Counted from the stretch's first letter, positions 25,901 to 40,259 are shown. The stretch: 64,000 nt of DNA from Ascaris suum (GCA_013433145.1 CM024185.1:6179001-6243000); one strand, 5' to 3'. Made by a program: numbers and translations. The notes: generated from the letters alone by a model not told the origin.

Positions 25901-28900
25901 AGGAGGACCTATGTGCAGAGGGAGGGAGAGGAGGAGGAGGGGACCTATGTGCAGAAGGAGGGAGAGGGATGGAAGGGTCAATATTATAAAAATATCTCTC
26001 GTTAAGTAATCCCCATCATAAATCTTTCGTACCATTCTCAGTTTACATAACATGTGCAATGTCTCTCATGACTGTCATTCTCCCACACAACCTAAGGCCT
26101 AGCCTGAGCTCATCCCTTCCTTCTCTAGAAACCATCCAGCGTTTCATTCCTCCTCTCCCATGAGCCCTTACCCTCTCCAGACTGCAGCAAATGGACACAC
26201 ATGTGGCGTCATCTTCTCATACGTTTAAACTACGTACTCTATGCATGAAAACAAGAGTTTATTGAAAGGCCATCTAAATACACATAGTATAACTTTTGCA
26301 AAAATTAAACGTAAGCGGTAAAAGATATATTAGAAACTAACCGTTTCTCCATGAGATCTTCAACCTCCAAAAAATTGCTCATATTATGGTAAGTTATTGA
26401 CCAAAAGAATCCGGTTATTACCTCTCTTCCATCGGCTCTTTTTCTGAAAAAATAAAAATAAATATTTCATCTCTATTGCATAATTCAAAAAATACATAAA
26501 ACAAAAGCTCTAATATGATAGCGTAAAGCTATTTCTTGACGACTACATATAACGATTGGACATCAGTGCTGAGAGTAAGTGAAAAGATGATTTGATTTTC
26601 AAAAAAAAAAAAAAAATTCTGTACCCTGTCAGGTGTTCAATTACGGAGAAATATTGAAAGTTCTCAGCTTCTATCCCTTCGCCCCAATTCTCCTTTTTAG
26701 GCTGATGCCTGCTAAGAAGCTCAAATGACCTCTTTGATACATGACAAGAAGACCACACTACCTTGACGACCACCGAGAAAACTACATTGAAGACGATATA
26801 GCACCCCACTTCTTGACTTTTCTAAGATACTAGCCCGAAAACTGCTCGAGGCACCCAATCTTGGTCGAACTTATAAGGTCTGACTTGGGTGCTACAACGG
26901 AGTCTAACATGTTTATTGCTCGTATCGTCGTGCTTATGGCCACTAAAAGACGCTCATGCACCAATACATGGCAACCGAATCGATAAGTGACACAACCCGA
27001 GGGTCGGGCATTCCACCAGATGACAAGCCATTTCGACGTGTGTTGCAGGCACCGAACATTGCTTGTGAAAGATAAAATCAGCTAGAATTGAAGAAAGACA
27101 ACATGCTCGATGTTCCAACATAACAGTTTTTTCGCCAAGAGTAGCAGTATTGCTGAGCTCAGGTTAGAGACACATTCACTGACTAATTTTCACTGAACGA
27201 GTCGCCGAATCTATTACTCAACATCCCATACAGTAATGCTTTTCACCGTCATGGTGTATAGTTGTGTGTGTGTGTGTGTCCGCCAATTATATTTACCGAT
27301 GATCCGTACTAAACAGATCAAGTGGTCATTTAATGTTGATTCATATGCACAATCATATCCACATACTCGTTGGTAACATTTACTATACAGGTTGAAAGCA
27401 TTTGCTATTTATGATGGATGCATATTAAGTAATAGATAATTATAAAAACATACATGGTAGTGATATATTTCTCGTCCATTCCATATTCCCTGAAGTAGGT
27501 AAGCAGTTCATCTTGCTTCCAAAATTCGCTCTCTTCGCCCCAAAATGTGACAGCCTAAGAAGCACTCGATGAAATTCGTGGTTTTCCGAAATGAAGATAT
27601 TGCTTATAAAATTTTCTTTATTCGATTATATTCGTCACTTTGTCCCTCTACCACAACTCATCGCTTGAAGCTTATATTTCTTAGTGAACTGCGAAATATT
27701 TTTTAATGTTTTCTTTTCTCTCAAATTAAGCTGCGAGATATTTTCGTGCACGATAATGTTTGAGCTCTATAGCTATCTATGATAAGCATGTTACAACTAG
27801 AAGCTTTTGATTGTTTCATGCAGTAACTGCACACTCGACAGATGTTTTCGAACCTAAAGAGTTCTTTCAAAACCCCACTAACCTTCATCCATAACCGCGA
27901 TCAACCTGGAATTCCAGACCAATTAATCTGAGCAACTCGAGTTATATTTCAATACTAAGGTATGACTAGAACGCCAATTATGAAAAAACAGCAAGCCCGA
28001 TGCGGGGCTCGAACCCGCGACAGCCAGATTAAGAGTCTGGTGCTCTACCGACTGAGCTAACCGGGCACAACTACTGTCCCCTCCTTTGACTTAGTAACGC
28101 TTGAGACAGTACACAGCAGGCAGTTGCAGTTTTGTCCGGCAACCATAGTTGCAAAATTCTTACGCATTGTTAATAAATCCTTTTCAAATATTAAACCGTT
28201 GCTCCCTATTCTCAGCTATGATATTGCCAAGGATCAGATGCTGCCAATTCATCGACACAATGATCTTTGAAGAATGCATCCACAATCCGGCATTCCCTCA
28301 ATGGGCAACTTCCTGAGCAAATTTATGCATCCCATTCACTAAGGACCGGCATTTCTTTAAAAAGAACTCACCTCATTTCCAGAAAACTTAAGCAAACATG
28401 CCTCCAGAATCATTTCTCACAGCTCAAGCTAGATTTGCTCAACTCCTGTCTTTTCCTATTAATTAACTTCTGAACCTCATTCTCTCTCAATTTGGAAGGC
28501 ATATATTAAAGTTACCCACGTGCGATCGAACTGCCCCAAAATATGCAAATTTCGGCCAATTCAATTTGAAAATTATATCATGCAAAGTTGAACTATCGTG
28601 TCTTATAGAAGCGATCATGTGAATACATTGCAATGCTTGCGGGTGACGTCGTAGTGGAAACATAGCTGTTCACAATTGTGTACCGGACGCTTACCACGGC
28701 GAGCAGCCGAATGACCGCTGGTTTTCATTATCTCCACATTACCATTATAACTACTCACCAAACAACAATGTTGACCTGTTAAACAACGCTTCTTCGCATC
28801 AAAGCATGGACCTAACATCTCCTATCCCACACTATTAAATATGAGGTCAAGTTAACCTTACTCATTCAACGAGGAAATGTCGATTTAATACGACTTACGT

Positions 28901-31900
28901 CTGCAAATTCGCGTGTCCACAGATTTGTACTCGTTGGACCGGAGCTATAATTTGGGATTGTCTCGAGCTCTTCGACCATTCGATTGAATTTCTCACGAAT
29001 AAACGAATCGGCAAAATTTGGCATTGGATAGATGGCAAAATTCACAACGAATGCTTCGCTAAGAACGAATTGTTGCATCTTCTTGGAGATTGAATTCAAT
29101 GGTGAATCTCTGAGGTAAAGGTTTTCCATATTGAAGTCGGTATTCACCTGGGTACATAGATACGATGATGCCTGCAAAATCTATTCCTTAGGTTCTGCTC
29201 AGATGCAAATCCAAGACTTATGGCACAGATTTATAGTCCAGCAACAATGCAGCAATCCAGTAAATCTAAGACATATTCAAATACAAATCCAGTCGGCAAC
29301 AAAAAGAATTTGTGACATAGATTTGAGTATTTGCAAGATGGATATTATTTAATAGATATAAATATGATGTGAAATTTAAGGAAAGATCTATGTTCATGGA
29401 TGATTTATCTCAAACGAATGCCTCATCGCTAATGAAAGGTTGTTGAGGGACAATGGACTGCTGAAAGGTTCTGCTTCTATGTGATTAGTGAAGAGGCTTC
29501 TCCAACTAGATCTATATTTGTTAGAAGTGCTTACATATGCAGATGCATGACTTATAGTGAACGGAACCTACAAGACTGCAAGGAATTTCAAGGTGGTTAG
29601 CCGTATCCTAACGTCACTTACAATTCTGCTGCATCCGCTTTATCACACCCTCGGATATCCGGTTTACTTATTTCACCTATTCGTTATTTCTAATCAAAAA
29701 TGCGGATAGAGATATCCCATTCATCATTTCTTACCTTACATCGTCCCTTTGTTTAGTTAGCTTGATATTTCCGTTTCCATCAATTCATTTCACCTATTAC
29801 TGGCACTACTGTTATCAACTGATTCTGCAGTTACTTTATTGTTTATGATTTCTTCGTTTGTAGCCGTTGATATGTGATGAGTGTTCGCCTCTTTATTCTT
29901 CAACTTATTTGTGTTTTGCAAGATGCCTGATGAGGCTCCATAACTTGAAACGTCGCATAAGCAAAACAAAAAAATTTCCATGCACTTCTCTTGATTTTCA
30001 AACGATGTGACGCATAACTATTAACTCCACTCTCCTTCTATTTTACTTCCCAAAAGATCCTTCACCTTAAACACGCTTCGATTCCTCTTATTCCGTACGG
30101 TCACTTTCTGTCCATAAAAATTTTACTCTGGTACCTTAATAAGTTTGTCGCTTCCTGCCTCATTTCCTGCAGCCTCCATCATTCCTTCATTTATCTCATT
30201 TCATCATGACAATAAAAAAACCTATCCATCTTGGGAATACCATGGAAAACAAAGTAAGCAATATTCATATATTCTATTTCGAAAACGGTTCTTTATATGT
30301 GATAATAAACTATAGATAAAATGCTAACCGCGATGTGTATCGCAAAAATGAGCAGTACAAATGCTCTAATGGTAGGATGATGGAGGAAATCCACAAAGCG
30401 TAGAAGGTGATCCCTTCGTTGAGGTTGTGACTTCAACTGAGTGAAGCCATTCGCCGGCAATTGCATCGACGGCGCAACGGTCGATTTATTGATTTTGGCC
30501 AATGAAGATGAAAATTCGGTGAGTTTCGCAAGTACTCGATTCATTAGACCGGTCGATTTACGGGGCTGTAATTTTAATTTCCTTCTTATAAAACCGACGT
30601 TAATTGTCAAGTTATTTTAAAGTGTTTTTACTTAAATGTTCACTTCAATTACGCTGAAAAATCAAATGTGATTCAAGTGACTGGAAAAATCCTCGAATTT
30701 TATCTTCATCTTCGCAGGCTTCTATGGACGGAAAGTCCCTCGTTTCGTCATGAACTTAGAAGATGTGATCTTCCACATTCCACAAGTCAGTAATGTCTCT
30801 CATAAGTTTCGAACATACATGCTCATCTAAAATATAAAGAAGTATATAACAGAAAAATATTGCAAATATTATGGCCCAAAATGACCACTGTTACAATCAG
30901 AAAACTTTTAGAAGTATCTCTTCAGATGATAGCCGAACTATTTGAAAGTAATACCGTTTTACAGCGGCGATTGCAAGCGAAGGATGTTCTGGAGAGGAAG
31001 AAAGATGCGTTATTAGATTCTTATCTATTCAACTCTGAAGTACATTTAAACAGTTACCTAAAGCAAGCAATGAATGTCACCCCAGTGATGAATGTACCGC
31101 TCTCATTCAACACACGAAAAAATCAACGAATATTTGTCGCTTATTTTAGTATTGCTATTAAAATGCACTAGTTCATCCACTTTATGTTTAATATAATCAA
31201 AGAAAAATGGTGGAGGAGAGGTAAACAGAGAGCTAAGAAACTTGCACTAATCATCCATGTGATACGTACTAATGACCGCCTAAGGGAATATTTAAGTGGG
31301 CACATTTATTTATTGCTTCGAACATTCAGCACATAGTTAACGACCTTGTAAATCTACTGCAGGAGTGTTTATTGAGTACACGTAGAGCAAATACTAAAGT
31401 CGTTTTCAATTGCCTTTCTTCCAGCAATATATCATTTCCTTTTTATTGATAGGAGGATTTTGTCATATCTTAGGATTAAACTTAGCTAACTAGCATACCG
31501 GCCAATTAATTGAAAGGTTCCCCTTCTGTCTCGCAATATTCACATTCAGATATTCGAAAAATTGTTCTCAAAAGTGCACAGACAAGGAACAAGATAAAAA
31601 TGGAACAACTTACAAAAGTTTTTGCTTTGAATTTAAGCGACTCCTCGATGCGGATTTGACGTCTACCACAGTAAACAACCACTGACGAAAAGAATGTCAC
31701 CTGAACAGCAATGTCAATTTGGAATTATCAACATAACGACTTATATGGGAAATGAACGCAAATATAGGGAGTCTACTGTCTTTGCCACTAATCCAGTTAA
31801 CACACGAAGCTGCCACAAAGTGCCCCCAATATGTCGTAAACGTTGATGACTATGATGGAAAGTGTTCCTAAGCTAAACAACGAAGTTTTGACGTCTAACG

Positions 31901-34900
31901 TAAAAATCCAATGAAGTGGGTGGCCTAATCCAATTCCATTATTCTTATCATCAGCCAACTCAAGTTAAGCTTTGTTACAAATAAAGTTACTCTAGTTATG
32001 CATCGATCCATCGACACGAGAAATAAAACGCTTGCTTTATTTTCAAAGCGCGACGGGAATGTCTCAGAAATTGCATCCTAATGGAATAACAAAGCTAGAT
32101 GCAAGCGAAGTTTCCTTGTCAAACAGGATGTTTTAGCGAGTTCGTTAGAACGCTTTTGCACCTATCAGAATCCTATAAGTCAAGAACATGCCATGTGAGA
32201 TATCGTCCAGTAAAGTTACTAACATGCTACACCACCGGTACTCCATGCTCTGATTCACGCTGTAGGCTCGAATATATGCATCCTTAAAAGATAAGGTTCC
32301 TATACCAGATGTAACTTAGTGCAAGATAGCCAAATACTGTAACAGGATGGTAGTATTTGGTTACCTCTGGATGGCACAGCTATATTGAGGAACTCTTATT
32401 CCAGAAAAGATATGGTTTTTTTCAAATACTACAGGAAAACTAGCTGCAGAGATGAACCTGATAGATGAAATCGATGGTCAATGCTACGGAAGTATAGAGA
32501 CAGAATAACTGCACAACAGGCATATTGGAGATAAGCCCGACAGCAAAGCAAAGTACGTCGGTGATCGAAGTGACTGTCACACTTGCACCAGATTTCGCTA
32601 GTGCCTCACCCATCCGTCCTTCTAGATTCAGCATGGGGCTGCAATTTATGAATAAAACCGTTCTTAAAACATCACAGTTATGTTTAGCTCAATATGTGCC
32701 TCAACACTGCAACAGGTAAAATAACGCTTTATTGAGTGATCAGACGTTAAATAAAACAATCTGCTCACCTGAACTCATCAAACGCCTATGAGCCATTACA
32801 GCTCTAACTGTTCTAAATGAAGATCTTGCAATGCTCAGCAAAACTGAGAGTACAGCGATGAGCGGTACCATCGAAAAATCATTACTTCCACTGCCAGCCG
32901 GACTGCCTCTAATGCAGCTCATTTTTGATCTCCTCGATTCTTTTCAGCTCAATCACCGTTTGCTCACCACCTAGTCAATCTTTTTTGAATCGAATGTTCC
33001 CTTTGTCATTTCATTTCAAACAGATCAATGATTTGCACTATCATCTCATCAATTTTCCCAGAAAATTCGGGTCATGTAGTCAATTTCTTAAATTAAAAAG
33101 TTCTATAACAAAAGCAAAAAGAATCATATCGTATAGATTCGAATAAAGCCCCAGAGGTTGTGGACGTCACAAAGCTCTTATAGGATAATACAGTACAACA
33201 AAGAATAATGTTTCTAATATAAGAGAATAAAATATCCACTCAATTTCACGATAAATAACTTGGCATTCGTTTCTCTCAAGAAACTTTCAGAGGCATACAT
33301 TCGTGGCTATACAGTAGTTGTCTAATGAGTAAGGGTGTTTGATGGGCAATACGTGCAGCACCGGTAGTTGCCCTGTACTCGATTTTGTGGGACTTGCTAT
33401 ACATTCTACCTTTTTGTATGATAATATTTTTAAAAAAAAGTTAGAGTAACTAAAACACGCCGTACCTAGAGTGCCTCCATCCAGCTAAAATAAGGAACGC
33501 ATCATCAATACCGATCGTGACAACGAGGAAAGGCACTACTGTAAGAATATTGGAGAAAGGATATCCGATTCCCCATAGCAATCCAGCAGTAGTTACAAGT
33601 GCCATTCCAGGTGAGACCACTCCAGTTACTGCCTGCAGAGGAACTACTACGTAGAAAAATCGTATTGCAATCAACGAACACAATATTCCAATGAAATATT
33701 CACTTATATAACATCAAATATCGAAATTTGTAATATTCTATCGCTATACGAAGGCAACCATATGTGATGACATTCACTTTAAAAAGCTCCTAAATTTTTC
33801 ATCAAGTTCTTTGAAGTGAAATTTTTCGAGACTTACTGATTCGCAATTTTTTGAAACGAAGAATTTTCATCCTCAATAGTATTAAAATTATTACTCTGGA
33901 ATTTTATAAAATTCAAAAATTTGCATAGAATCACTATTATCGAAGACCTAATCTGGAATCTGAAAGAAATTTAAATAACTTTAAAGGCCAAATACCATCA
34001 ACTTTGCCATAAATAGGAGAATATAAATGAAATTGTCTGATTTTGGAGTCGAATTTTGCCATCGAAAATCGAGCAACGAATTTACATAGCGATATAACAA
34101 ATTCAGAGATGAACGAGGAGAATGTAATAATGGTCAGATCCTTTTAGCAAATTTATTCGACCTGCCTATTGACGGAAGTAGTATAATAAAAAAAGTGAAC
34201 GCATACCTCAATATGCTGACTTTTATAGAGTGGAAAGTCAATAAGAGTGATAATCATAAATGCAGTTAATACGGATGCCGTTACCGCAAGATAGGGTAAT
34301 GCGACAAGTGTTATCTTTCGTTGCTCTTCCAATTCACGATCACGACTTAACAAAGCAAAATCCAAATTCTAAAATAAATTTCTTTCATTTTCAAATATAT
34401 TCAGCGATAATTAATCATTCACTTATATGAAAAACATTAATTTAACACCGACTTAATATTAATAAATGATTTTGTTGAAACGTTTAATGTGAAGAAATTT
34501 TTCTGCTAAAATATGAAGATTATAGAAATATGGAGCAATTTTCCATCGGTTAAGGTTTATAGCCGAATTAATTATCGTCCATCGTAAAGGAGGATTCAAA
34601 AAAAGATATAAAATGCAAAATTGAAACATTTTTATTGTACTTCAGATGAAATGAAAGCGGAATTAAGCCCTTCAAAAGGTATGCAAGGACATTTACTGAT
34701 CTGTTCGTTTTGCAGATTTGCAACGGTACCCTTGGCAATGAAAGTACCTCAATAACCGGCTAATGGTATAGGATTTTCATCTCATTCGTTATAGGATTTT
34801 CATTTCTTTCGTATGTTTGTAGAATTCGAAGGAATACGTTAGGGGCGCTACTGAAGATATGCAATGCTTAGATGATATCCAGACCCTATTGAGTTGTGTG

Positions 34901-37900
34901 CCATCTTTGAGACTCGTCAATATGTCATACTCATCTAGACATCCAGATATGCTCAGACATTCTTGACGAACAATATTTGATATTATGTTGTGCTATATTC
35001 CATAAGTATGCGCAGTTTCCCAATACATGAAACAGAACAATTGGATTTCGTGAACAACAAGTAAACAATAAAAATATATATATTTAAAAAATTACGACTG
35101 ATTCATGTGTTGCTATCCGGAAGATATCCCGCAATTGTCTCTCGAAATTATGCGCCAAAATTCGTCCATTCGGAAGTCGGAGATTCACCTATTCAAAAAA
35201 GGATTAATTACGGATGAATATGTGTTGAAGTTTTTCATCTTTTTTTTTTCGGAAATATTTCGAAACTATACCTTATAATCTTTTAAGAAATTATAGGTGT
35301 GAGGCAAGAAATGCTTATTGAAAATAAAAAAGAAAGAAACTTTCGACGTTGAAAAACACTAGCAATGCAAATCACTTCCACATGCTTACTTCATTACATC
35401 GTATCACTCAACAAAACCGATAAGAGATCCCTTAATTAGTAAATAGTAGTGCAAAGGATGAGTTAACTGATAGACTGCCATATTGCAACTGTTGAAGTTA
35501 TACTGCATGGAAATTTTACCATCATTGCGGTGAGAAAAACATGCTCATACAAATTTTTATATAAAAGAATAAATTTATTAATAATTTATAAGTTTACAAA
35601 GTGATATTTAATAATTCATAGCGCTATACAAATAAACACAAAAATACCATATAATGTAGAACGAATAGCTTAAAACCATCGACAATGTTTGCTTGGCGTT
35701 TTTGTTCAGATATATGTAGATTGCCGATTGAATATCTACAAGTAAATGCTTATTGCCATCCTATCAATAACACCGTACGGGTGGTTTCAATGGTAAGAGA
35801 AAACAATGCACCGCTAGAGAGTTCTATATTATATACGATGGACTCTCATGGTGATATAACCGTGCAACTTCTCGCTGCTAGAATTTTCTAATGGCATCCC
35901 AAGTAACAAGAATTACACTCTTATATAGATTCGATATAAAATCGGCCAGCGAAGATGAAAAGATTAGAGGTTTTTTTTTTTCAAAAATATATTCAATGAA
36001 AAAGAAATTAGAAAGCAAAGTGGAATAAGAATGTAACTGAAAACTCGAAAAAAAAATGTAACTGTGACTATAAAAAATTAGAATCAAATAAAACTGAAAA
36101 AAATTCCAAAAAAAACGAGGAAACAAAGAGAGTAATAAAGTCGGTGCAAAAAAAAAACGAATAATAGCTGACCCAATAAAAAGATGTCGTTGTAAAGCTT
36201 GAGCATTCGGATAGGTAAGTATTAGAGAAGGTGATTCTCCTCTCATATCCACCACTGCCTAAAAACAATATTCGTTTCAACAATTGTAGTTGCAATTTCT
36301 TGCATTCGTTTCATCAGCGTTACTGCTCTCTCATTTATGGAATACTTCAACACATTTGCTGCTTCTATACTCTTGAGGTTTCATTTCCTTGAATTAAATT
36401 TACACGAATATTTGAGTACTAAATTTTTCTACACGTAGATTAGGAACCGTATATTTATTTTGGTACTATATCGATCTCTCAAAAAGAAAAAAAATTTCAT
36501 AAAAGAGGAAGTTTCTAAGATTCATTTCCTTCACTATCTCCATCAAATTCCACCAAAAATATCCCAATCTAAGAGGGCCTCAAAGCAGTAATGTCATGGA
36601 CTTTCCAAAAAAAGATTCAAAGAGAGTAACGAATAAGATCAAAACATTTAACTTTTAGAAGTGCTAAAGCAAAGAATTTGATGTTGATCGTCACCTTTTT
36701 CCTGCCCATCCTTTTCATAGCACACATGATTTACCAAAGAAAAAATTGGCACAAGCAAGAACGATCCAATAATATGGCACATTTATCGATGATCTTAGTG
36801 GACTTCAAAAATTCTCTTCAGTCTATCCATATTTATTGTTATCTACTATGAGAATCAGAAGAAATAAAACTCCTCAAAAATGACAATCGGTTTCGACTGT
36901 TTTTTCGCGAATTCCTTAAATTTGCAAATATAAAAATATTGATATATTCCTCAAAAATTTTCCTGTACTATAATGTGATGTTGCAGAAACCTAGAAGCGT
37001 TCGAGACTAATTTATATAGAATATTTTTATATGACTTGATAGTCGCTATCAACTACCTCTATTGGTGTTAGCTTAGACTCGGTATTTAAACGAGGGAAAA
37101 AATGAATAGAAATAAAGATATGAACGAACTCGAATAAAGCTGAGTACAATTGCATTGCTCTCATTGCAATATATACCACATATATCATGATATAAATAAG
37201 ATGATTCACCATCCGAGATTGATATATTATCAGAGACGAATCGATGCATCGCCAACATCTCATCGAGATCAGGTGCATTCATCAAATTTTTCCCATCTTT
37301 TCGATTTACCAATATTTGAATCTGTAAAATATGCCATTTTTAATTTTTTGAATACTTATTCAGAATTAGTTTGTTTAATATTCAAAGCTTTTAGCTTAGT
37401 AGACTTTTTTTTTTACATCAGATCAAATTGCACAGTTGGAAAACTCTTCTTGGATTACACAAAGAACTCCGTTGAAGAATGAGACGAACAGCTGACTGAT
37501 GCAATAAAAACTCTTCTGCTAGCAACATGCTCTGTGCTTAAACTATGCTTATGAGAGTAATCTAATATAGCTATACAGAGAGAGTAATAAAAAATTTAAA
37601 TTTATTTCAATTTGGTACCATTTAATTCATAGTAATTTTAGGCTATGATTGGATAAGAGATGACTACATCCACGGTCTTTTATTCCAACTTCAGATATGT
37701 CCAATAGGGTTAAATATTATAGCACAATTGTTCAATCCATTCATAGTAATGGTATCCCCATTGAATTTCAATATATTTCAGTACATAATAAACGATCGAA
37801 CGGCGTCCCTCAATTTGAACGTAAAAGTGCACTCGATAACCAATAATGACTTCCTCAATTAAGAACGCACTTGCACAACTGCAAATATTTGCACTCAGTT

Positions 37901-39413
37901 TCGCTATTCTATAAAAGCATAAAATAACGTTTCGCTCTCAATTCTCGCATTTTTTTTTCGTTCGCTCTTTTCGTCAGTCTTCATGAAAATTAAAATATAT
38001 GAGAAAGGGAAATTGTAGTTAGGGTGCGATTACAATAGAAAGTGAATAAAGATCATTGGGGGGTTTTTTTGGATTACTTCTGCCGAATATAAGCAAAATA
38101 AAGAGAGATAACTAAATCGGCCCACTAAGCGTGCATCAAATGCCGAATTCAGATTTTCGAAAACACCTGCTCAGAGGATAAAAGACCGTCAACTATATCC
38201 AAAAACATGAAACAAAAAGCATCGGGAGAAGAAATTAGTAAACTTTCGACATTCCAACTGTATTCCTTAAGATTATAAGCTTGCCATTGCTAAATAAAAC
38301 GTTGAAGTTGAACACAAATCACCTTAATCCATCTGCACTGCACCGTAATTGCAGTGAGATCCAGGATGGGGATAAGGAAGGAGAGCTCCGCTTTCGAAAT
38401 GGATTGCCAAACTCTGTGGAGGATTGCTTCGCTCTAATAATATAGACTTATTTAGTACATATAATTCTTAATTTCGTTATTTTTTGGAAAAGAAAAGAGC
38501 ACAATATGAGTGAAAAATACTCACCCGATAGTGGTGTGCACTACTCGCATATTCGAATCGTTCAAGTGCTTTCTCTTCGATTCGGCTAATCCCATTAAGT
38601 GGTGAATAGATATCCCATATATCGTCTTGACTATGGAAATTCAATAAGCCAACAGTTGATGTTAATGTTGTAATCAACGGTATTACCTGCATTTATGCAT
38701 AAATAACGAGTCGTTGTAGGATCACTTCTGAATAAAACAACGAAATCTCTTATTTCTTTATTAGTCAGGCTAATATATCTTCTCCAATCTAACAGTTATC
38801 CACTACAGCCACGTTTAAGTAGCTATTCCAGGAACAAAAAGTGCGTCACTCAACCAAACTAAAAGCACTGTTGAACAGCATCGGAAAATTGAGATTTTTA
38901 GGCCATCAACCTCTCTAGACGTATATACAAGTTGTTGAGATCTTTCAACCGTAATGTCATCGAAAATTTTCCGACCAGTAATTGAAAACATGAAATAGAC
39001 CATAGGGTACAAATATCAATTTCGGGAAAAACTAGACGGAAACATGCCAAAAAGCATTGATAATAATTGAAATAAAAGATATTGAATTATGCAGCAGCTA
39101 TGCTTTAGCATATCAGTATTGTACTGGAAAGAGAGGACTATAACGGTGATGAGAGCGATTGGTATAGACCGGCATAATTGGAGAGGGCCGGAAAGAATGA
39201 TGTAAGTGACTGCATAGATACTAAAGATGCTATTTTGTTTATTGACATCGTTGCCCTACCAACACAATTACTTTATTTTTATATTGCCCTTTCAAAAGTA
39301 ATCTGCCAGGAAACGGTTATTCAAGAAAAAAAAAAAACACCAACAAAGAATGGTAATGGATGGCGTGCGAGCAATCGTCCATACGAGTTGAAAACCCTTT
39401 CGAGAAGGCGCAT
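22986..39413 (-). CDS. Patched-related (PTR) transmembrane protein, complete, about 901 aa
   Basis: RND-superfamily membrane protein related to Patched and Dispatched. Nematode PTRs act in cuticle, moulting and membrane traffic. Exons: 39345..39413, 38525..38686, 37130..37321, 36159..36258, 35774..35844, 35096..35188, 34207..34368, 33466..33632, 32458..32638, 31614..31700, 30329..30565, 28899..29171, 27454..27554, 26342..26443, 25089..25204, 24344..24573, 23526..23724, 22986..23149. Phases agree throughout. Start: the first ATG (MRLLERVFNSYGR) after an in-frame TAA. Seen in order: TM1 after ARHPLPFF; extracellular loop with DICGIYCN; sterol-sensing domain with GIDDAFLIL in TM4; TM7; second loop with NTDFNMENLYLRDSPL and SEAFVVNFAIYPMPNF; TM8-12 with GFSVDYSAHICYH in TM10 and GVGWPIIQSGISTLLG. 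Both RND acidic motifs (TM4, TM10) are kept. Exon 1 could end six bases later (39339). Exons 36159 and 35774 are the least certain. I cannot say which C. elegans ptr gene is the orthologue. Confidence 0.93.
25507..25982. repeat. Purine-rich minisatellite, 13 units of 36-38 bp, in a PTR intron
   Basis: atgtgcag recurs at 25507, 25543, 25581, 25617, 25653, 25691, 25728, 25765, 25801, 25837, 25874, 25911 and 25947. Between these the plus strand is almost pure G and A. The first eight units alternate between a gggcgaggag form and a gagtgagaag form, a roughly 74-bp dimer. Long open frames on both strands (117 and 135 codons) come from the repeat and are not genes. It lies between PTR exons 25089..25204 and 26342..26443. 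Confidence 0.97.
27994..28066 (-). tRNA. tRNA-Lys (anticodon CTT)
   Basis: A full cloverleaf on the minus strand, 72 nt plus discriminator. Acceptor stem GCCCGGT/ATCGGGC, D arm with A box TAGCTCAGTCGG, anticodon stem CCAGA/TCTGG with loop CTCTTAA, five-base variable loop, T stem GCGGG/CCCGC with B box GGTTCGAGCC. No intron. A run of six T just downstream (27983-27988 on the plus strand, complement) is a good Pol III terminator. The discriminator reads T, whereas eukaryotic tRNA-Lys usually has G. The gene sits in a PTR intron between exons 28899..29171 and 27454..27554, on the same strand as PTR. Confidence 0.93.
30860..31171 (+). other. 103-codon ORF antisense to a PTR intron
   Basis: ATG-initiated plus-strand frame within the intron between PTR exons 31614..31700 and 30329..30565. 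It has a Leu/Glu/Lys-rich middle (KLLEVSLQMIAELF, LQRRLQAKDVLERKKD) that would favour a coiled coil. No domain recognised, and no clear promoter or AATAAA. It may be a chance ORF. Confidence 0.2.
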
Positions 39414-39507
39414 TCTTTCGAATTGTTCGGCTCGCACTAATAATGAAAGTCGTTATCACCTTTTTGCGATCATTTCCGAACTTGATATATCAATGGCACG
39501 ATAAGCG

Positions 39508-39514
39508 CTGAAAT
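39508..39514 (-). promoter_or_regulatory. Possible trans-splice acceptor of the PTR gene
   Basis: The minus strand reads ATTTCAG ending at 39508, 94 bases upstream of the PTR ATG, with no intervening in-frame start. It fits the nematode TTTCAG consensus used for spliced leader addition, but it could also be an ordinary acceptor of an untranslated exon. Confidence 0.35.
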
Positions 39515-40184
39515 GAATAGATGAAACATCTAACAACTGCTATAAATGACAAAGGTGTGATATCAGAATCGATGTCAATATCGAAGTATTAAGTAATTCG
39601 AACGAAAATCAAAAAATATAACTGAAAATCATAAATACATCCATTAAAAATTTTACAAATCATGCGTTATGTTCAATATGTGATATTTCTAAATGTCGCT
39701 TCAATCGGATTCCGATTGGACGATTAACTCTGACGTGAAATTCAACCTGCTCTTGGATGAGTTAAAGTTGATTGCTTAGATGACTTTAAACCTTTTAGCA
39801 AGTGGTGAATTTAGAAACGAAGTAGTAAACACAATCGATCGCAAAGAAATAAAGGATGCAAGATGCAGGATTACTTCTTGAGTAGATTAAAAGCTTTTAT
39901 TCGACGAAACTTTGAGTACTAGCTGAAAAAAAACATGTCAACGCCTTGGTTAAAGGTAACATAAACATTTACAGGTAAATTACTCGTTTAGAAAGGAAAG
40001 AGAGGCGGCGAAAGAAAGGAGGAGGCAGAAAAAAACTGCCATGACAATTGATCAACCACGCAGCTAGATATACCTAGTCATAAATCACTGTAGGATCAAT
40101 CTGCTCAATCAGCTTACGCGAACAATTTTACACTCATTCAAATGCGCCGCATTTCGAAAGTCACGATTAACGAGTACAGTACAC

Positions 40185-40187
<3 letters not shown>

Positions 40188-40259
<72 letters not shown>

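Noticed and set aside
25509..26059. ORFs of 117 and 135 codons on opposite strands
   Set aside because: Both are products of the G/A minisatellite and have repeat-driven composition.
32740..32922. Minus ORF ending MAHRRLMSSG before a good GTGAGC donor as an extra PTR exon
   Set aside because: Exons 33466..33632 and 32458..32638 join directly in phase and give WRHSSPMLNLEGRMGEAL. Inserting this segment breaks the frame.
35685..35891. Plus-strand 68-codon ORF
   Set aside because: It is the shadow of the minus-strand PTR exon 35774..35844.
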